From the NCBI RefSeq assembly GCF_017753665.1, contig NZ_CP072524.1, forward strand, positions 124,001 to 188,000: a stretch of 64,000 nt of DNA, read 5' to 3'. This stretch comes from Neisseria sicca. GTDB lineage: Bacteria > Pseudomonadota > Gammaproteobacteria > Burkholderiales > Neisseriaceae. The notes below the pieces were generated by a model. That model was not told where the DNA came from. It did not search any database and saw only the letters and a program-made list of their open reading frames with translations. Positions 25,582-34,772 of this stretch are shown here, piece by piece; the first letter of the stretch is position 1; each line of letters starts with the position of its first letter. The translations under genes and the position numbers were made by a program.

Positions 25582-27639
25582 ATGCCCGAACAAAACCGCA
25601 TCCTCTGCCGCGAACTGAGCCTGCTCGCTTTCAATCGCCGCGTTTTGGCGCAGGCGCAGGATGAAAACGTGCCGCTTTTGGAACGTCTGCGGTTTTTGTG
25701 CATCGTCTCTTCCAATCTCGACGAATTTTTCGAGGTACGCATGGCGTGGCTCAAACGTGCGCAAAAAATGAATCCGCACGAGCGTTTGGACAACGGCACC
25801 ACGCCGTCTGAAACTATCGCCGCCGTCTCCGCCGAAGCACAAACGCTGATACAGGAGCAATACCGCCTGTTCAACGAAGTTTTGCAGCCCGAGTTGAGCA
25901 AACAAGGCATCCATTTCTACCGCCGCCGCAACTGGACGCAAGGGCAGCAAAAATGGATTGAGCAGTATTTCGACGCCGAGCTGCTGCCCATCCTCACCCC
26001 CATCGGACTCGATCCGTCGCACCCCTTCCCGCGCCCGCTGAACAAATCGCTCAACTTCGCCGTCGAATTGGAAGGTACGGACGCATTCGGCCGCCCCTCC
26101 GGCATGGCGATTGTGCAAGCCCCGCGCATCCTGCCGCGCGTCGTTCCTCTGCCTGCCGAGTTGTGTGAAGGCGGCAGCGGTTTCGTCTTCCTCTCCTCCA
26201 TCTTGCACGCCCATGTCGGCAAGCTCTTCCCCGGCATGACGGTTAAAGACTGCCACCAATTCCGCCTCACCCGCGACAGCGACCTGACCGTCGATGAAGA
26301 AGACCTCAAAAACCTGCGCGCCGCCATTCAAAACGAATTGCACGACCGCGAATACGGCGACGGCGTGCGCCTCGAAGTCGCCGACACCTGCCCGCCCCAC
26401 ATCCACAACTTCCTGCTCGCCCAGTTCAAACTCACCCCCGCCGAGCTTTACCAAGTCAAAGGCCCGGTCAACCTCGTGCGCCTTAATGCCGTTCCCGATT
26501 TGGTTGACCGTCCCGACCTCAAGTTTCCTGCGCGCGGAGCAGGTCGTCTGAAAGCACTGCGCAAGAACGGATCGATTTTCAAACTGGCGAAACAGTCCCC
26601 AATCCTGCTGCACCATCCGTATCAGTCCTTCGACCCCGTCGTCCACATGATACGCGAAGCTGCCGCCGACCCCGCCGTCCTCGCCGTCAAAATGACCATC
26701 TACCGCACCGGCAGCAATTCCGAACTCGTCCGCGCCCTGATGAAAGCCGCCCTTTCCGGCAAACAAGTGACCGTCGTCGTCGAACTCATGGCGCGTTTCG
26801 ACGAAGCCAACAACGTCAACTGGGCGCAACAGCTTGAAAATGCAGGCGCACACGTCGTTTACGGTGTATTCGGCTACAAAATCCACGCCAAGATGGCACT
26901 CGTCATCCGCCGCGAAAACGGCGCGCTCAAACGCTACGCCCACCTCGGCACCGGCAACTACCACCAAGGCACATCGCGCATCTACACCGACTTCGGCATC
27001 ATCACCGCCGACGACCAAATCACCGCCGACGTGAACACCCTCTTTATGGAAATCACAGGCTTGGGCAAACCGGGTCGTCTGAACAAGCTCTACCAAAGCC
27101 CGTTTACCCTGCACAAAATGGTCATCGACCGCATCGAGCGCGAAATCCAACACGCCAAAGCAGGCAAGCCCGCCCGCATCCGCGCCAAAATGAATTCGCT
27201 GATTGAACCGAGCGTCATCGACGCCCTCTACCGCGCCAGCAGCGCAGGTGTACAAATCGACCTCATCGTGCGAGGCATGTGTATCCTGCGCCCCGGCGTC
27301 AAAGGCCTGTCCGAAAACATCCGCGTCCGCTCCATTATCGGCAGACAGCTCGAACACTCCCGCGTGTACTGCTTCCACAACAACGGCGCGGACGATGCCT
27401 TCATCTCCAGCGCAGACTGGATGGGGCGCAACTTCTTCCGCCGCATCGAAGTCGCCACCCCGATTTTCACGCCCGAACTCAAAGCCCGCGTCATCCGCGA
27501 AGGCATCGAAATGGCACTGCAAGACAACACCCGCGCCTGGCTGATGCAGCCCGACGGCAGCTACATCCGCGCCCAACCTGAAAACGGCGAACCCGCATTC
27601 AGCCTGCAAGAAAGCTTGTGGGAAATGTACGGGCGTTAA
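25582..27639 (+). CDS. ppk: Polyphosphate kinase 1
   Basis: The 685-residue product starts MPEQNRILCRELSLLAFNRR. It has the N-terminal NLDEFFEVRMAWLKR region, the head domain and the two phospholipase-D-like catalytic domains. KIHAKMALVIRRENG contains the histidine expected to be phosphorylated, followed by YAHLGTGNYHQGTSRIYTDFG and, near the end, SADWMGRNFFRRIEVATP. It builds polyphosphate reversibly from ATP. No exopolyphosphatase gene is beside it. A GGAG site precedes the ATG. Confidence 0.97.
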   Translation: MPEQNRILCRELSLLAFNRRVLAQAQDENVPLLERLRFLCIVSSNLDEFFEVRMAWLKRAQKMNPHERLDNGTTPSETIAAVSAEAQTLIQEQYRLFNEVLQPELSKQGIHFYRRRNWTQGQQKWIEQYFDAELLPILTPIGLDPSHPFPRPLNKSLNFAVELEGTDAFGRPSGMAIVQAPRILPRVVPLPAELCEGGSGFVFLSSILHAHVGKLFPGMTVKDCHQFRLTRDSDLTVDEEDLKNLRAAIQNELHDREYGDGVRLEVADTCPPHIHNFLLAQFKLTPAELYQVKGPVNLVRLNAVPDLVDRPDLKFPARGAGRLKALRKNGSIFKLAKQSPILLHHPYQSFDPVVHMIREAAADPAVLAVKMTIYRTGSNSELVRALMKAALSGKQVTVVVELMARFDEANNVNWAQQLENAGAHVVYGVFGYKIHAKMALVIRRENGALKRYAHLGTGNYHQGTSRIYTDFGIITADDQITADVNTLFMEITGLGKPGRLNKLYQSPFTLHKMVIDRIEREIQHAKAGKPARIRAKMNSLIEPSVIDALYRASSAGVQIDLIVRGMCILRPGVKGLSENIRVRSIIGRQLEHSRVYCFHNNGADDAFISSADWMGRNFFRRIEVATPIFTPELKARVIREGIEMALQDNTRAWLMQPDGSYIRAQPENGEPAFSLQESLWEMYGR

Positions 27640-27654
27640 CGCTTAAGCAACACA

Positions 27655-27782
27655 AAAGGTCGTCTGAAAGATTGATTTCAGACGGTTTTTTGTATATTGA
27701 TTTGGTTATTGCACAATAGGTCGTCTGAAAACACAGTTTCGCCCAAATGCGGACTGATTTTGTATTTCAGACGACCTTTTAT
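27655..27782 (+). terminator. Two uptake-sequence hairpins after ppk
   Basis: The first (27655-27691) pairs AGGTCGTCTGAAA with ATTTCAGACGGTTTTTT; its right arm carries the older GACGG form. The second (27716-27782) is a perfect inverted pair with a 30-base loop. The first is the likelier terminator. Confidence 0.8.
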
Positions 27783-27813
27783 CTTTGTAACCTGTTTTTA
27801 GATGACTTGAAAG

Positions 27814-27920
27814 TATAGTGGATTAACTTTAAATCAGGACAAGGCGACGAAGCCGCAGACAGTACAGATAGTGCGGCAAGGCGAGGCAACGCCGTACTGG
27901 TTTAAAGTTAATCCACTATA
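27814..27920. repeat. Correia element, 107 bp
   Basis: The ends TATAGTGGATTAA and TTAATCCACTATA are perfect inverted repeats, and the inside (GACAAGGCGACGAAGCCGCAGA, GCAAGGCGAGGCAACGCCG) is the standard short Correia core. Such elements can carry outward promoters and bind IHF in some variants. It lies between ppk and mgtE. Confidence 0.93.
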
Positions 27921-27938
27921 ATAGTGGGGTAGGGCAGT

Positions 27939-28030
27939 GTAGCGTGGGCTTCGCCCACGAAAAAACGATGCTATGTTATCTCCCGACTCGGAAACCAAAC
28001 CATCAATTCCGTGGGCAAAGCCCACGCTAC
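27939..28030. repeat. Inverted GTGGGCTTCGCCCAC repeat element
   Basis: GTAGCGTGGGCTTCGCCCACGAA (27939-27961) and TTCCGTGGGCAAAGCCCACGCTAC (28007-28030) are inverted copies around 45 unique bases. Each arm is itself a small hairpin. A single arm also occurs at 25308-25330, so this is a dispersed intergenic repeat. Confidence 0.8.
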
Positions 28031-28137
28031 AATCCGCAGCAGGTATCGCAACGCCCTACCCGCCGCCGCGTTGGATTTGCCTATCAGGAAAAGCTGTTTG
28101 TTTAGCTTAGATTCACTTTCCTCCCCCATAAAAATTA

Positions 28138-28184
28138 AAAAGGTCGTCTGAAACCCATAATCACATGGTTTCAGACGACCTTTA
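28138..28184. terminator. Uptake-sequence hairpin after mgtE
   Basis: AAGGTCGTCTGAAACC and GGTTTCAGACGACCTTT pair around ATAATCACAT, 29 bases past the mgtE stop. A further single TTTTCAGACGGCCTT, the AGGCCGTCTGAAA dialect, lies at 28201-28215, next to the stop codon. Confidence 0.82.
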
Positions 28185-28212
28185 ATCTTTTCCATCCGCT
28201 TTTCAGACGGCC

Positions 28213-29667
28213 TTACAGCAAGAACATTGTCGCCAGTCCCAAGAAAATCAGAAAACCGCCGGAATCCGTTACCGCCGTAATCAGCACCGAGCTGCCCAAA
28301 GCAGGGTCGCGGCCGGATTTTTCCATGATGACGGGGATAAGTACGCCGACTGAGGCAGCGAGCAAGAGGTTCAGTGTCATCGCGGCGACCATCACCAAAC
28401 CGATGCCGATGCTGCCGTACAGCAGCCATGACACCACGCCCATGACCGTTCCCCAGATGATGCCGTTGACCAAGGCAACGCCGACTTCTTTTTTCAACAA
28501 ACGTCCCGCCTGCATCCCTGTCAACTGCCCCATCGCCATCGCGCGGACAATCATGGTGATGGTTTGGTTGCCGGAGTTTCCGCCGATACCGGCGACGATG
28601 GGCATCAGCGCGGCGAGTGCGACGATTTTTTCGATACTGCCCTCAAACGCGCCGATAACGCGGCTGGCGAGAAAGGCAGTGCAAAGGTTGACGGCAAGCC
28701 ACATCCAGCGGTTTTTCACCGAATCCCAGACAGGCGCGAACAAATCTTCCTCTTCCTGCAAACCCGCCATGTTCAACATATCCGCTTCGGATTCTTCGCG
28801 GATAACGTCCACCATCTCGTCGATGGTAATCCTGCCGATGAGCTTTTTGTTTTCATCGACTACGGGCGCAGTAACCAAGTCATAACGTTCGAACGCCTGC
28901 GCCGCCTCTTCCACGTCGTCTTCAGGACGGAAACGCACGACTTCGGTCGCCATCACGTCCGCCACCAAATCCTCAGGATCAGCGACCAAAAGTTTGCGGA
29001 TGGGCAGCACGCCTTGCAGGATGTCGTTTTCATCGACCACGAAAATCTTGTCGGTATGGTCGGGCAGGCTTTCGAAACGACGCAGGTAACGCAGCACCAC
29101 TTCGCAGGCAACGTCGGCGCGGATGCTGACCAGTTCGAAGTCCATAATCGCGCCGACTTGATTGTCCTCATATGACATCGCCGCTTTGACTTGGGCGCGC
29201 TCTTCCTCGTCACGCGTCTGCAAGGCTTCATAGACCACTTGGTGCGGCAAATCGCCCGCCAGCTCCGCCAGTTCGTCCGCGTCCAAGTCATCGACCGCCG
29301 CCAACAGCTCGTCTTTGTCCATCGACTCGATCAGCGTTTCTCGTACCGCATCGGACACTTCCAGCAACACTTCGCCGTCGTCTTCCGGCGTGACCAACAG
29401 CCAGACGACATTACGCTCGCGCGGCGGCAACGACTCCAACACTGCCGCCACGTCGGCAGGGTGCAGCTCGTTCAAAAGGACGGTCAGCTCGGTGAATTTG
29501 TCGCGCAACGCCTCGTCCTCAATCGGCACGCCTTCCTCAATTTGCGGGAAGGCGGGCGAGAGGATTTCGCACAGCGCGTGGATACGGTCGAAATCGGCGG
29601 AAACGCGCTCTACGTCGCTTTCGATACCGTCGTTTTCAAGGTTCGGAGGGGTTTGTTCGATGCTCAT
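28213..29667 (-). CDS. mgtE: Magnesium transporter MgtE
   Basis: The 484-residue product has the MgtE order: a helical N domain (LHPADVAAVLESLPPRER), a pair of CBS domains (about residues 155-280, including VDENDILQGVLPIRKLL and VDENKKLIGRITIDEMVDVI), a plug helix, and five membrane helices at the C-terminus with PIVAGIGGNSGNQTI and the pore acid in VLITAVTDSGGFLIFLG. It is a Mg2+-gated Mg2+ channel of the inner membrane. It is a single gene. Confidence 0.97.
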   Translation of the reverse strand: MSIEQTPPNLENDGIESDVERVSADFDRIHALCEILSPAFPQIEEGVPIEDEALRDKFTELTVLLNELHPADVAAVLESLPPRERNVVWLLVTPEDDGEVLLEVSDAVRETLIESMDKDELLAAVDDLDADELAELAGDLPHQVVYEALQTRDEEERAQVKAAMSYEDNQVGAIMDFELVSIRADVACEVVLRYLRRFESLPDHTDKIFVVDENDILQGVLPIRKLLVADPEDLVADVMATEVVRFRPEDDVEEAAQAFERYDLVTAPVVDENKKLIGRITIDEMVDVIREESEADMLNMAGLQEEEDLFAPVWDSVKNRWMWLAVNLCTAFLASRVIGAFEGSIEKIVALAALMPIVAGIGGNSGNQTITMIVRAMAMGQLTGMQAGRLLKKEVGVALVNGIIWGTVMGVVSWLLYGSIGIGLVMVAAMTLNLLLAASVGVLIPVIMEKSGRDPALGSSVLITAVTDSGGFLIFLGLATMFLL

Positions 29668-30268
29668 AAATGCTCCGCCCGCCGGATGCAGGAGGGCATT
29701 TCGGCGGGATGGTTATCGTGTATTTCGGGATAAACCGGAAGGGAAGTTCAGTAAAAACGAACTGGGAAGGTCCATAATAAAAGCCTGCTGATTCAGGCGT
29801 CGTGTTGGAAACGGAGCGTATTTTACCGCGTTTCGAGGCGGTTTACTATTTTTAACTGAAAAGGTCGTCTGAAAAAACGTAACTGTTTTTTCAGACGACC
29901 TGTATGTATCTCCAGTCTGTAAAGTGGGAAATAAGAAAATTTACAGGGATATTTGATGTAAGGCAGGTTTGAGGTATGCAGTGGTTGTTTGGCTTTTAGG
30001 TGTATGGCTAGAATGGCACATAATTTACGCACACATACTTCTGTAACATCATCCGATACGTTTTTAAAATATTTTTCAGACGACCTCTCCGATTGATTTT
30101 CGGATGCCGACACTATCAAAAATATAGTGGATTGGCTTTAAAGCGGGGCGACGCCGCACCGGATTGAATGTGGTCTGCCAAAATGAACAAACGGGACAGT
30201 TTCGGGTCAATATTTAAAATTTAAACAAATTTACTACTTTCTTTACAAAAAAACGAAAGGACTACCTC
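29668..30268. other. Gap between mgtE and the maltose cassette
   Basis: I see no gene in these 601 bases. An uptake-sequence hairpin lies at 29859-29902, one isolated uptake sequence near 30076, and a decayed Correia end at 30123-30168. The short frame on the minus strand here only reads through these repeats. A GAAAGG ribosome site precedes the transporter gene. Confidence 0.65.
30123..30168. repeat. Decayed Correia element fragment
   Basis: TATAGTGGATTGGCTTTAAA resembles the left end of the Correia elements at 27814, 35256 and 53277, followed by a short degenerate core (GGGGCGACGCCGCACC) and no right end. Confidence 0.6.
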
Positions 30269-31621
30269 ATGTCGGACAATACGCAAACAACACGGCAGGG
30301 CTTGCCCTCGCTGCCGAAAAGCACGATTTGGATGCTCAGTTTCGGCTTTCTCGGCGTTCAAACGGCCTTTACCCTGCAAAGCTCGCAGATGAGCCGCATC
30401 TTCCAGACGCTCGGCGCCGACCCGCACAGCCTCGGCTGGTTCTTTATCCTGCCTCCTTTGGCGGGGATGCTGGTGCAGCCGATTGTCGGCCATTACTCCG
30501 ACCGCACTTGGAATCCGCGCTTGGGCGGCCGCCGTCTGCCGTATCTGCTTTACGGCACGCTGATTGCGGTCATCGTGATGATTTTGATGCCGAACTCGGG
30601 CAGCTTCGGCTTCGGCTATGCGTCGCTGGCGGCTTTGTCGTTCGGCGCGCTGATGATTGCGCTGTTGGACGTGTCGTCGAATATGGCGATGCAGCCGTTT
30701 AAGATGATGGTCGGCGACATGGTCAACGAGGAGCAGAAGGGCTACGCCTACGGGATTCAGAGTTTCTTGGCGAATACGGGTGCGGTTGTGGCGGCGATTC
30801 TGCCGTTTGTGTTCGCGTATATCGGTTTGGCGAACACTGCCGAGAAAGGCGTCGTGCCGCAGACCGTGGTCGTGGCGTTTTATGTGGGCGCGGCGTTGCT
30901 GGTGATTACCAGCGCGTTCACGATTTTCAAAGTGAAGGAATACGATCCGGAAACCTACGCCCGCTACCACGGCATCGACGTGGCGGCGAATCAGGAGAAG
31001 ACCAACTGGATCGAACTCTTGAAAACCGCGCCTAAAGCGTTTTGGACGGTTACTCTGGTGCAGTTTTTCTGCTGGTTCGCCTTCCAATATATGTGGACTT
31101 ATTCCGCAGGCGCGATTGCGGAAAACGTCTGGCATACGACCGATGCGTCTTCCGTAGGCTATCAGGAAGCGGGCAACTGGTACGGTGTATTGGCGGCGGT
31201 GCAGTCGGTTGCAGCGGTGATTTGTTCGTTTGTATTGGCGAAAATCCCCAACCGATACCATAAGGCGGGTTATTTCAGCTGCCTGGCTTTGGGCGCGCTC
31301 GGCTTTTTCTCCGTATTCTTCATCAGCAACCAATACGCGCTGGTGTTGTCTTACATCTTAATTGGTATTGCTTGGGCGGGCATCATCACTTATCCGCTGA
31401 CGATTGTGACCAACGCCTTGTCGGGCAAGCATATGGGCACTTATTTGGGCTTGTTCAACGGCTCCATCTGTATGCCTCAGATTGTTGCTTCGCTGTTGAG
31501 CTTCATGTTGTTCCCGATGATGGGCGGTTTGCAGGCCAATATGTTCTTGGTAGGGGGCGTCGTCCTGCTGCTGGGCGCGTTTTCCGTGTTCCTGATTAAA
31601 GAAACACACGGCGGCGCATAA
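30269..31621 (+). CDS. Maltose transporter, GPH/MFS family
   Basis: The 450-residue product has 12 likely membrane helices. It contains PIVGHYSDRTWNPRLGGRRL, the sugar-cation symporter signature also seen in sucrose/maltose carriers, plus the matching half-repeat QLxxKIPNRYHKAG in the second half. It is followed by maltose phosphorylase and beta-phosphoglucomutase on the same strand, so maltose import is the likely job; in meningococci the neighbouring transporter has the same role. No periplasmic binding protein or ATPase is present, so the uptake is probably proton-coupled. Confidence 0.88.
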   Translation: MSDNTQTTRQGLPSLPKSTIWMLSFGFLGVQTAFTLQSSQMSRIFQTLGADPHSLGWFFILPPLAGMLVQPIVGHYSDRTWNPRLGGRRLPYLLYGTLIAVIVMILMPNSGSFGFGYASLAALSFGALMIALLDVSSNMAMQPFKMMVGDMVNEEQKGYAYGIQSFLANTGAVVAAILPFVFAYIGLANTAEKGVVPQTVVVAFYVGAALLVITSAFTIFKVKEYDPETYARYHGIDVAANQEKTNWIELLKTAPKAFWTVTLVQFFCWFAFQYMWTYSAGAIAENVWHTTDASSVGYQEAGNWYGVLAAVQSVAAVICSFVLAKIPNRYHKAGYFSCLALGALGFFSVFFISNQYALVLSYILIGIAWAGIITYPLTIVTNALSGKHMGTYLGLFNGSICMPQIVASLLSFMLFPMMGGLQANMFLVGGVVLLLGAFSVFLIKETHGGA

Positions 31622-31743
31622 TTTTCTTCATTTATCGGCAGGAGGGTCGTCTGAAACTTCTGCCGACGCTTTATTTGATTTAAGTAAGACGAACCGTATT
31701 TCAAAACGGTTTGCCATAAAACCATCAAAACAGGAGCTTTACG

Positions 31744-34002
31744 ATGTACACAAGAATCATGGAAATCAGCCCTTGGACGCTGCGTTCGGCAAAACTGGAA
31801 AAAGAACACAAACGGCTGCAAGAGAGCCTGACCAGCTTGGGCAACGGCTATATGGGTATGCGCGGCAGCTTTGAGGAAACCTACTCTGCCGACAGCCACT
31901 TGGGCACCTACATCGCCGGCGTGTGGTTCCCCGACAAAACCCGCGTCGGCTGGTGGAAAAACGGCTACCCCAAATATTTCGGCAAAGCCATCAACGCGCT
32001 CAATTTCAGCAAAGTCAAAATCTTTGTCGACGGGCAGGAAGTGGATTTGGCGAAAAATGACGTTACCGACTTCTCCGTCGAACTCGATATGCAGCACGGC
32101 GTGTTGCGCCGCTCGTTCACCGTATTCGGCGTGCGTTTCGATGTGTGCAAATTCCTGTCCGTCGCGCAAAAAGAGCTGGCGGTCATCCGCTGGGAAGCCG
32201 TATCTGTTGACGGCAAAACCCACCAAGTCCGCATCGATTCCATCATCGACGCCGACGTGAAAAACGAAGACTCCAACTACGAAGAAAAATTCTGGCAGGT
32301 ATTGGACAAAGGCGTTTCAGACGACCTCTCCTACATTGCCACCCAAACCGTCGCCAATCCCTTCGGCGTGGAACAATTCATCGTCAACGCCGAGCAAACC
32401 TTCGCCGGCAGCTTCAAAGCCCTCGGCGGCAGCCAAACCGATTGGCAGGTCTCCAATTCTTTCCAAGCCGAAGTCGGCGGCACGCCCGAAACCTTTGAAA
32501 AACGCGTGATTGTTACCACCAGCCGCGATTATCAAGGCTTGGAAGCGGTGAAAGCCGCAGGCCGCGCCTTGTCGGAAAAAATCGCAGGCGTTGCGTTTGA
32601 AACCTTGCTGGAGGCGCACAAAGCAGGCTGGCTGCACCGTTGGGAAATCGCCGACGTGCTCATCGAAGGCAGCGACGAAGCGCAGCAGGGCATCCGCTTC
32701 AACCTGTTCCAACTGTTCTCCACCTACTACGGCGAAGACGCGCGTCTGAACATCGGCCCCAAAGGCTTTACCGGCGAAAAATACGGCGGCGCGACCTATT
32801 GGGACACCGAAGCCTACGCCGTGCCGCTCTACCTCGCACTGGCGGAACCCGAAGTTACCCGCAACCTGCTGCAATACCGCCGCAACCAACTGCCGCAGGC
32901 GCAACACAACGCGCGCGAACAGGGCTTGGCGGGCGCACTCTATCCGATGGTGACGTTTACGGGCATCGAGTGCCACAACGAATGGGAAATTACCTTCGAG
33001 GAAATCCACCGCAACGGCGCGATTCCTTACGCCATCTACAACTACACCAACTACACCGGCGACGAAAGCTATCTTGCCAAAGAAGGCTTGGAAGTCTTGG
33101 TCGAAGTGTCCCGCTTCTGGGCGGACCGCGTCCACTTCTCCAAACGCAACGGCAAATACATGATTCACGGCGTAACCGGCCCGAACGAATACGAAAACAA
33201 CATCAACAACAACTGGTACACCAACACCCTCGCCGCATGGGTATTGGACTACACCCGCGAAGCCTTGGCGAAATACCCGCGCCCCGATTTGAACGTGAGT
33301 GCCGCCGAGCTGGAAAAATGGGCGGACATCAGCGCGAATATGTACCGTCCGCATGACGAAGAACTCGGCGTATTCGTGCAGCACGACGGCTTCCTCGACA
33401 AAGACATCCGCCCTGTGTCCGCGCTTTCGCCCGACGATTTGCCGCTCAACCAGAAATGGTCGTGGGACAAAATCCTGCGTTCGCCCTTCATCAAACAGGC
33501 GGACGTATTGCAAGGCATCTACTTCTTCGGCGACCGTTTCAATATCGACGAAAAACGCCGCAACTTCGACTTCTACGAACCGATGACCGTGCACGAAAGC
33601 TCGTTGTCGCCTTGTATCCACGCCATCCTTGCCGCCGAACTGGGCAAAGAAGAAAAAGCCGTAGAAATGTACCAGCGCACCGCCCGCTTGGACTTGGATA
33701 ACTACAACAACGACACCGAAGACGGCCTGCACATCACCTCCATGACCGGCTCGTGGCTCGCCATCGTCCAAGGTTTCGCCCAAATGAAAACTTGGGGCGG
33801 CAAACTCAGCTTCGCACCGTTCCTACCGAGTGCGTGGACAGGCTATGCCTTCCACATCAACTACCGAGGCCGTCTGATTAAAGTCGCCGTCGGCAAAAAA
33901 AACGTCGTCTTCACCCTGCTCAAAGGCGAACCGCTCGATTTGCAGGTGTACGGCAAAGACATCACGCTCAACGGCAGCCACACTGTCGCGTTGGAAAAAT
34001 AA
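31744..34002 (+). CDS. mapA: Maltose phosphorylase (glycoside hydrolase family 65)
   Basis: The 752-residue product has the family 65 layout: an N-terminal beta-sandwich (NGYMGMRGSFEETYS near residues 36-50), a helical linker, the (alpha/alpha)6 barrel and a short C-terminal beta domain. The general acid is probably E482 in VTGPNEYENNINNN. Conserved SLSPCIHAILAAELG and EDGLHITSMTGSWLAIVQGF are present. The enzyme splits maltose with phosphate into glucose and beta-glucose-1-phosphate. AGGAG lies seven bases before the ATG. The gap to the transporter (122 bases) holds part of an uptake sequence. The gene contains in-frame uptake sequences, for example near 32312. Confidence 0.95.
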   Translation: MYTRIMEISPWTLRSAKLEKEHKRLQESLTSLGNGYMGMRGSFEETYSADSHLGTYIAGVWFPDKTRVGWWKNGYPKYFGKAINALNFSKVKIFVDGQEVDLAKNDVTDFSVELDMQHGVLRRSFTVFGVRFDVCKFLSVAQKELAVIRWEAVSVDGKTHQVRIDSIIDADVKNEDSNYEEKFWQVLDKGVSDDLSYIATQTVANPFGVEQFIVNAEQTFAGSFKALGGSQTDWQVSNSFQAEVGGTPETFEKRVIVTTSRDYQGLEAVKAAGRALSEKIAGVAFETLLEAHKAGWLHRWEIADVLIEGSDEAQQGIRFNLFQLFSTYYGEDARLNIGPKGFTGEKYGGATYWDTEAYAVPLYLALAEPEVTRNLLQYRRNQLPQAQHNAREQGLAGALYPMVTFTGIECHNEWEITFEEIHRNGAIPYAIYNYTNYTGDESYLAKEGLEVLVEVSRFWADRVHFSKRNGKYMIHGVTGPNEYENNINNNWYTNTLAAWVLDYTREALAKYPRPDLNVSAAELEKWADISANMYRPHDEELGVFVQHDGFLDKDIRPVSALSPDDLPLNQKWSWDKILRSPFIKQADVLQGIYFFGDRFNIDEKRRNFDFYEPMTVHESSLSPCIHAILAAELGKEEKAVEMYQRTARLDLDNYNNDTEDGLHITSMTGSWLAIVQGFAQMKTWGGKLSFAPFLPSAWTGYAFHINYRGRLIKVAVGKKNVVFTLLKGEPLDLQVYGKDITLNGSHTVALEK

Positions 34003-34014
34003 GGAGGGCGCAAA

Positions 34015-34680
34015 ATGACTTTTACCGCAGTCCTCTTTGACCTCGACGGCGTCATCACCGATACCGCCGAATATCACTACCGCGCATGGAAAAAGCTCGC
34101 CGAAGAACTGGGCATCAGCATCGACCGCAAGTTTAACGAGCAGCTCAAAGGCGTGTCGCGCGACGATTCGCTCAAACGCATCCTCGCACACGGCGGCAAA
34201 ACCGTCGGCGAAGCCGAGTTCGCTGAACTGACCCGCCGCAAAAACGACAACTACGTCGAGATGATTCAGGCAGTCAAACCCGAAGACGTGTACCCCGGCA
34301 TTTTGCCGCTGCTGGAAGCATTGAGGGCAAACGGCAAAAAAATCGCCCTCGCGTCCGCCAGTAAAAACGGCCCGTTCCTGCTGGAACGCATGGGGCTGAC
34401 CCACTTCTTCGACGCCGTCGCCGACCCTGCCGCCGTCGCGCATTCCAAACCCGCCCCCGACATCTTCCTCGCTGCCGCCGAGGGCGTGGGCGCGGATATC
34501 CGCCAATGCATCGGCATTGAAGACGCCGCCGCCGGCGTCGCCGCCATCAAAGCCGCCGGCGCCTTGCCCATCGGCGTGGGCAAAGCCGAAGACTTGGGCA
34601 GCGACATCGCGCTGGTGTCCGGCACCGCCGAGCTGACCTACGCCTACCTGCAAAACGTGTGGGCACAGTCGGGCAGGTAA
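34015..34680 (+). CDS. pgmB: Beta-phosphoglucomutase
   Basis: The 221-residue HAD-family product starts MTFTAVLFDLDGVITDTAEY with the nucleophile D9 and acid/base D11. The cap domain follows (LKGVSRDDSLKRIL), then LASASKNGPFLLERMGL, KPAPDIFL and IGIEDAAAGVAAIKAAG. It turns beta-glucose-1-phosphate from MapA into glucose-6-phosphate. AAGGAGG overlaps the mapA stop codon, so the two genes are translationally close. Together with the transporter they form a complete maltose route. Confidence 0.96.
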   Translation: MTFTAVLFDLDGVITDTAEYHYRAWKKLAEELGISIDRKFNEQLKGVSRDDSLKRILAHGGKTVGEAEFAELTRRKNDNYVEMIQAVKPEDVYPGILPLLEALRANGKKIALASASKNGPFLLERMGLTHFFDAVADPAAVAHSKPAPDIFLAAAEGVGADIRQCIGIEDAAAGVAAIKAAGALPIGVGKAEDLGSDIALVSGTAELTYAYLQNVWAQSGR

Positions 34681-34709
34681 AGCGTATCAGGTAAATTGTT
34701 AAGGAAGTA

Positions 34710-34754
34710 AAAAGGTCGTCTGAAAACCAGAATTTTGGTTTTCAGACGACCTTT
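34710..34754. terminator. Uptake-sequence hairpin between pgmB and the EamA gene
   Basis: AAAAGGTCGTCTGAAAACC and GGTTTTCAGACGACCTTT pair around AGAATTTT. It serves two convergent genes. Confidence 0.88.
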
Positions 34755-34772
34755 CTCATTGGAAAAATATTT

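Noticed and set aside
25534..27609. A 691-codon open frame on the minus strand opposite ppk
   Set aside because: It is the antisense shadow of a GC-rich, well-identified gene; its product has no domain pattern.
29823..30119. A 98-codon frame on the minus strand in the gap before the maltose cassette
   Set aside because: It reads through two uptake-sequence repeats (GRLKKQ and FFRRPF are their translations) and has no conserved features.
32317..33783. A 488-codon open frame on the minus strand opposite mapA
   Set aside because: It is a shadow of mapA; mapA has clear family 65 motifs in the other strand.
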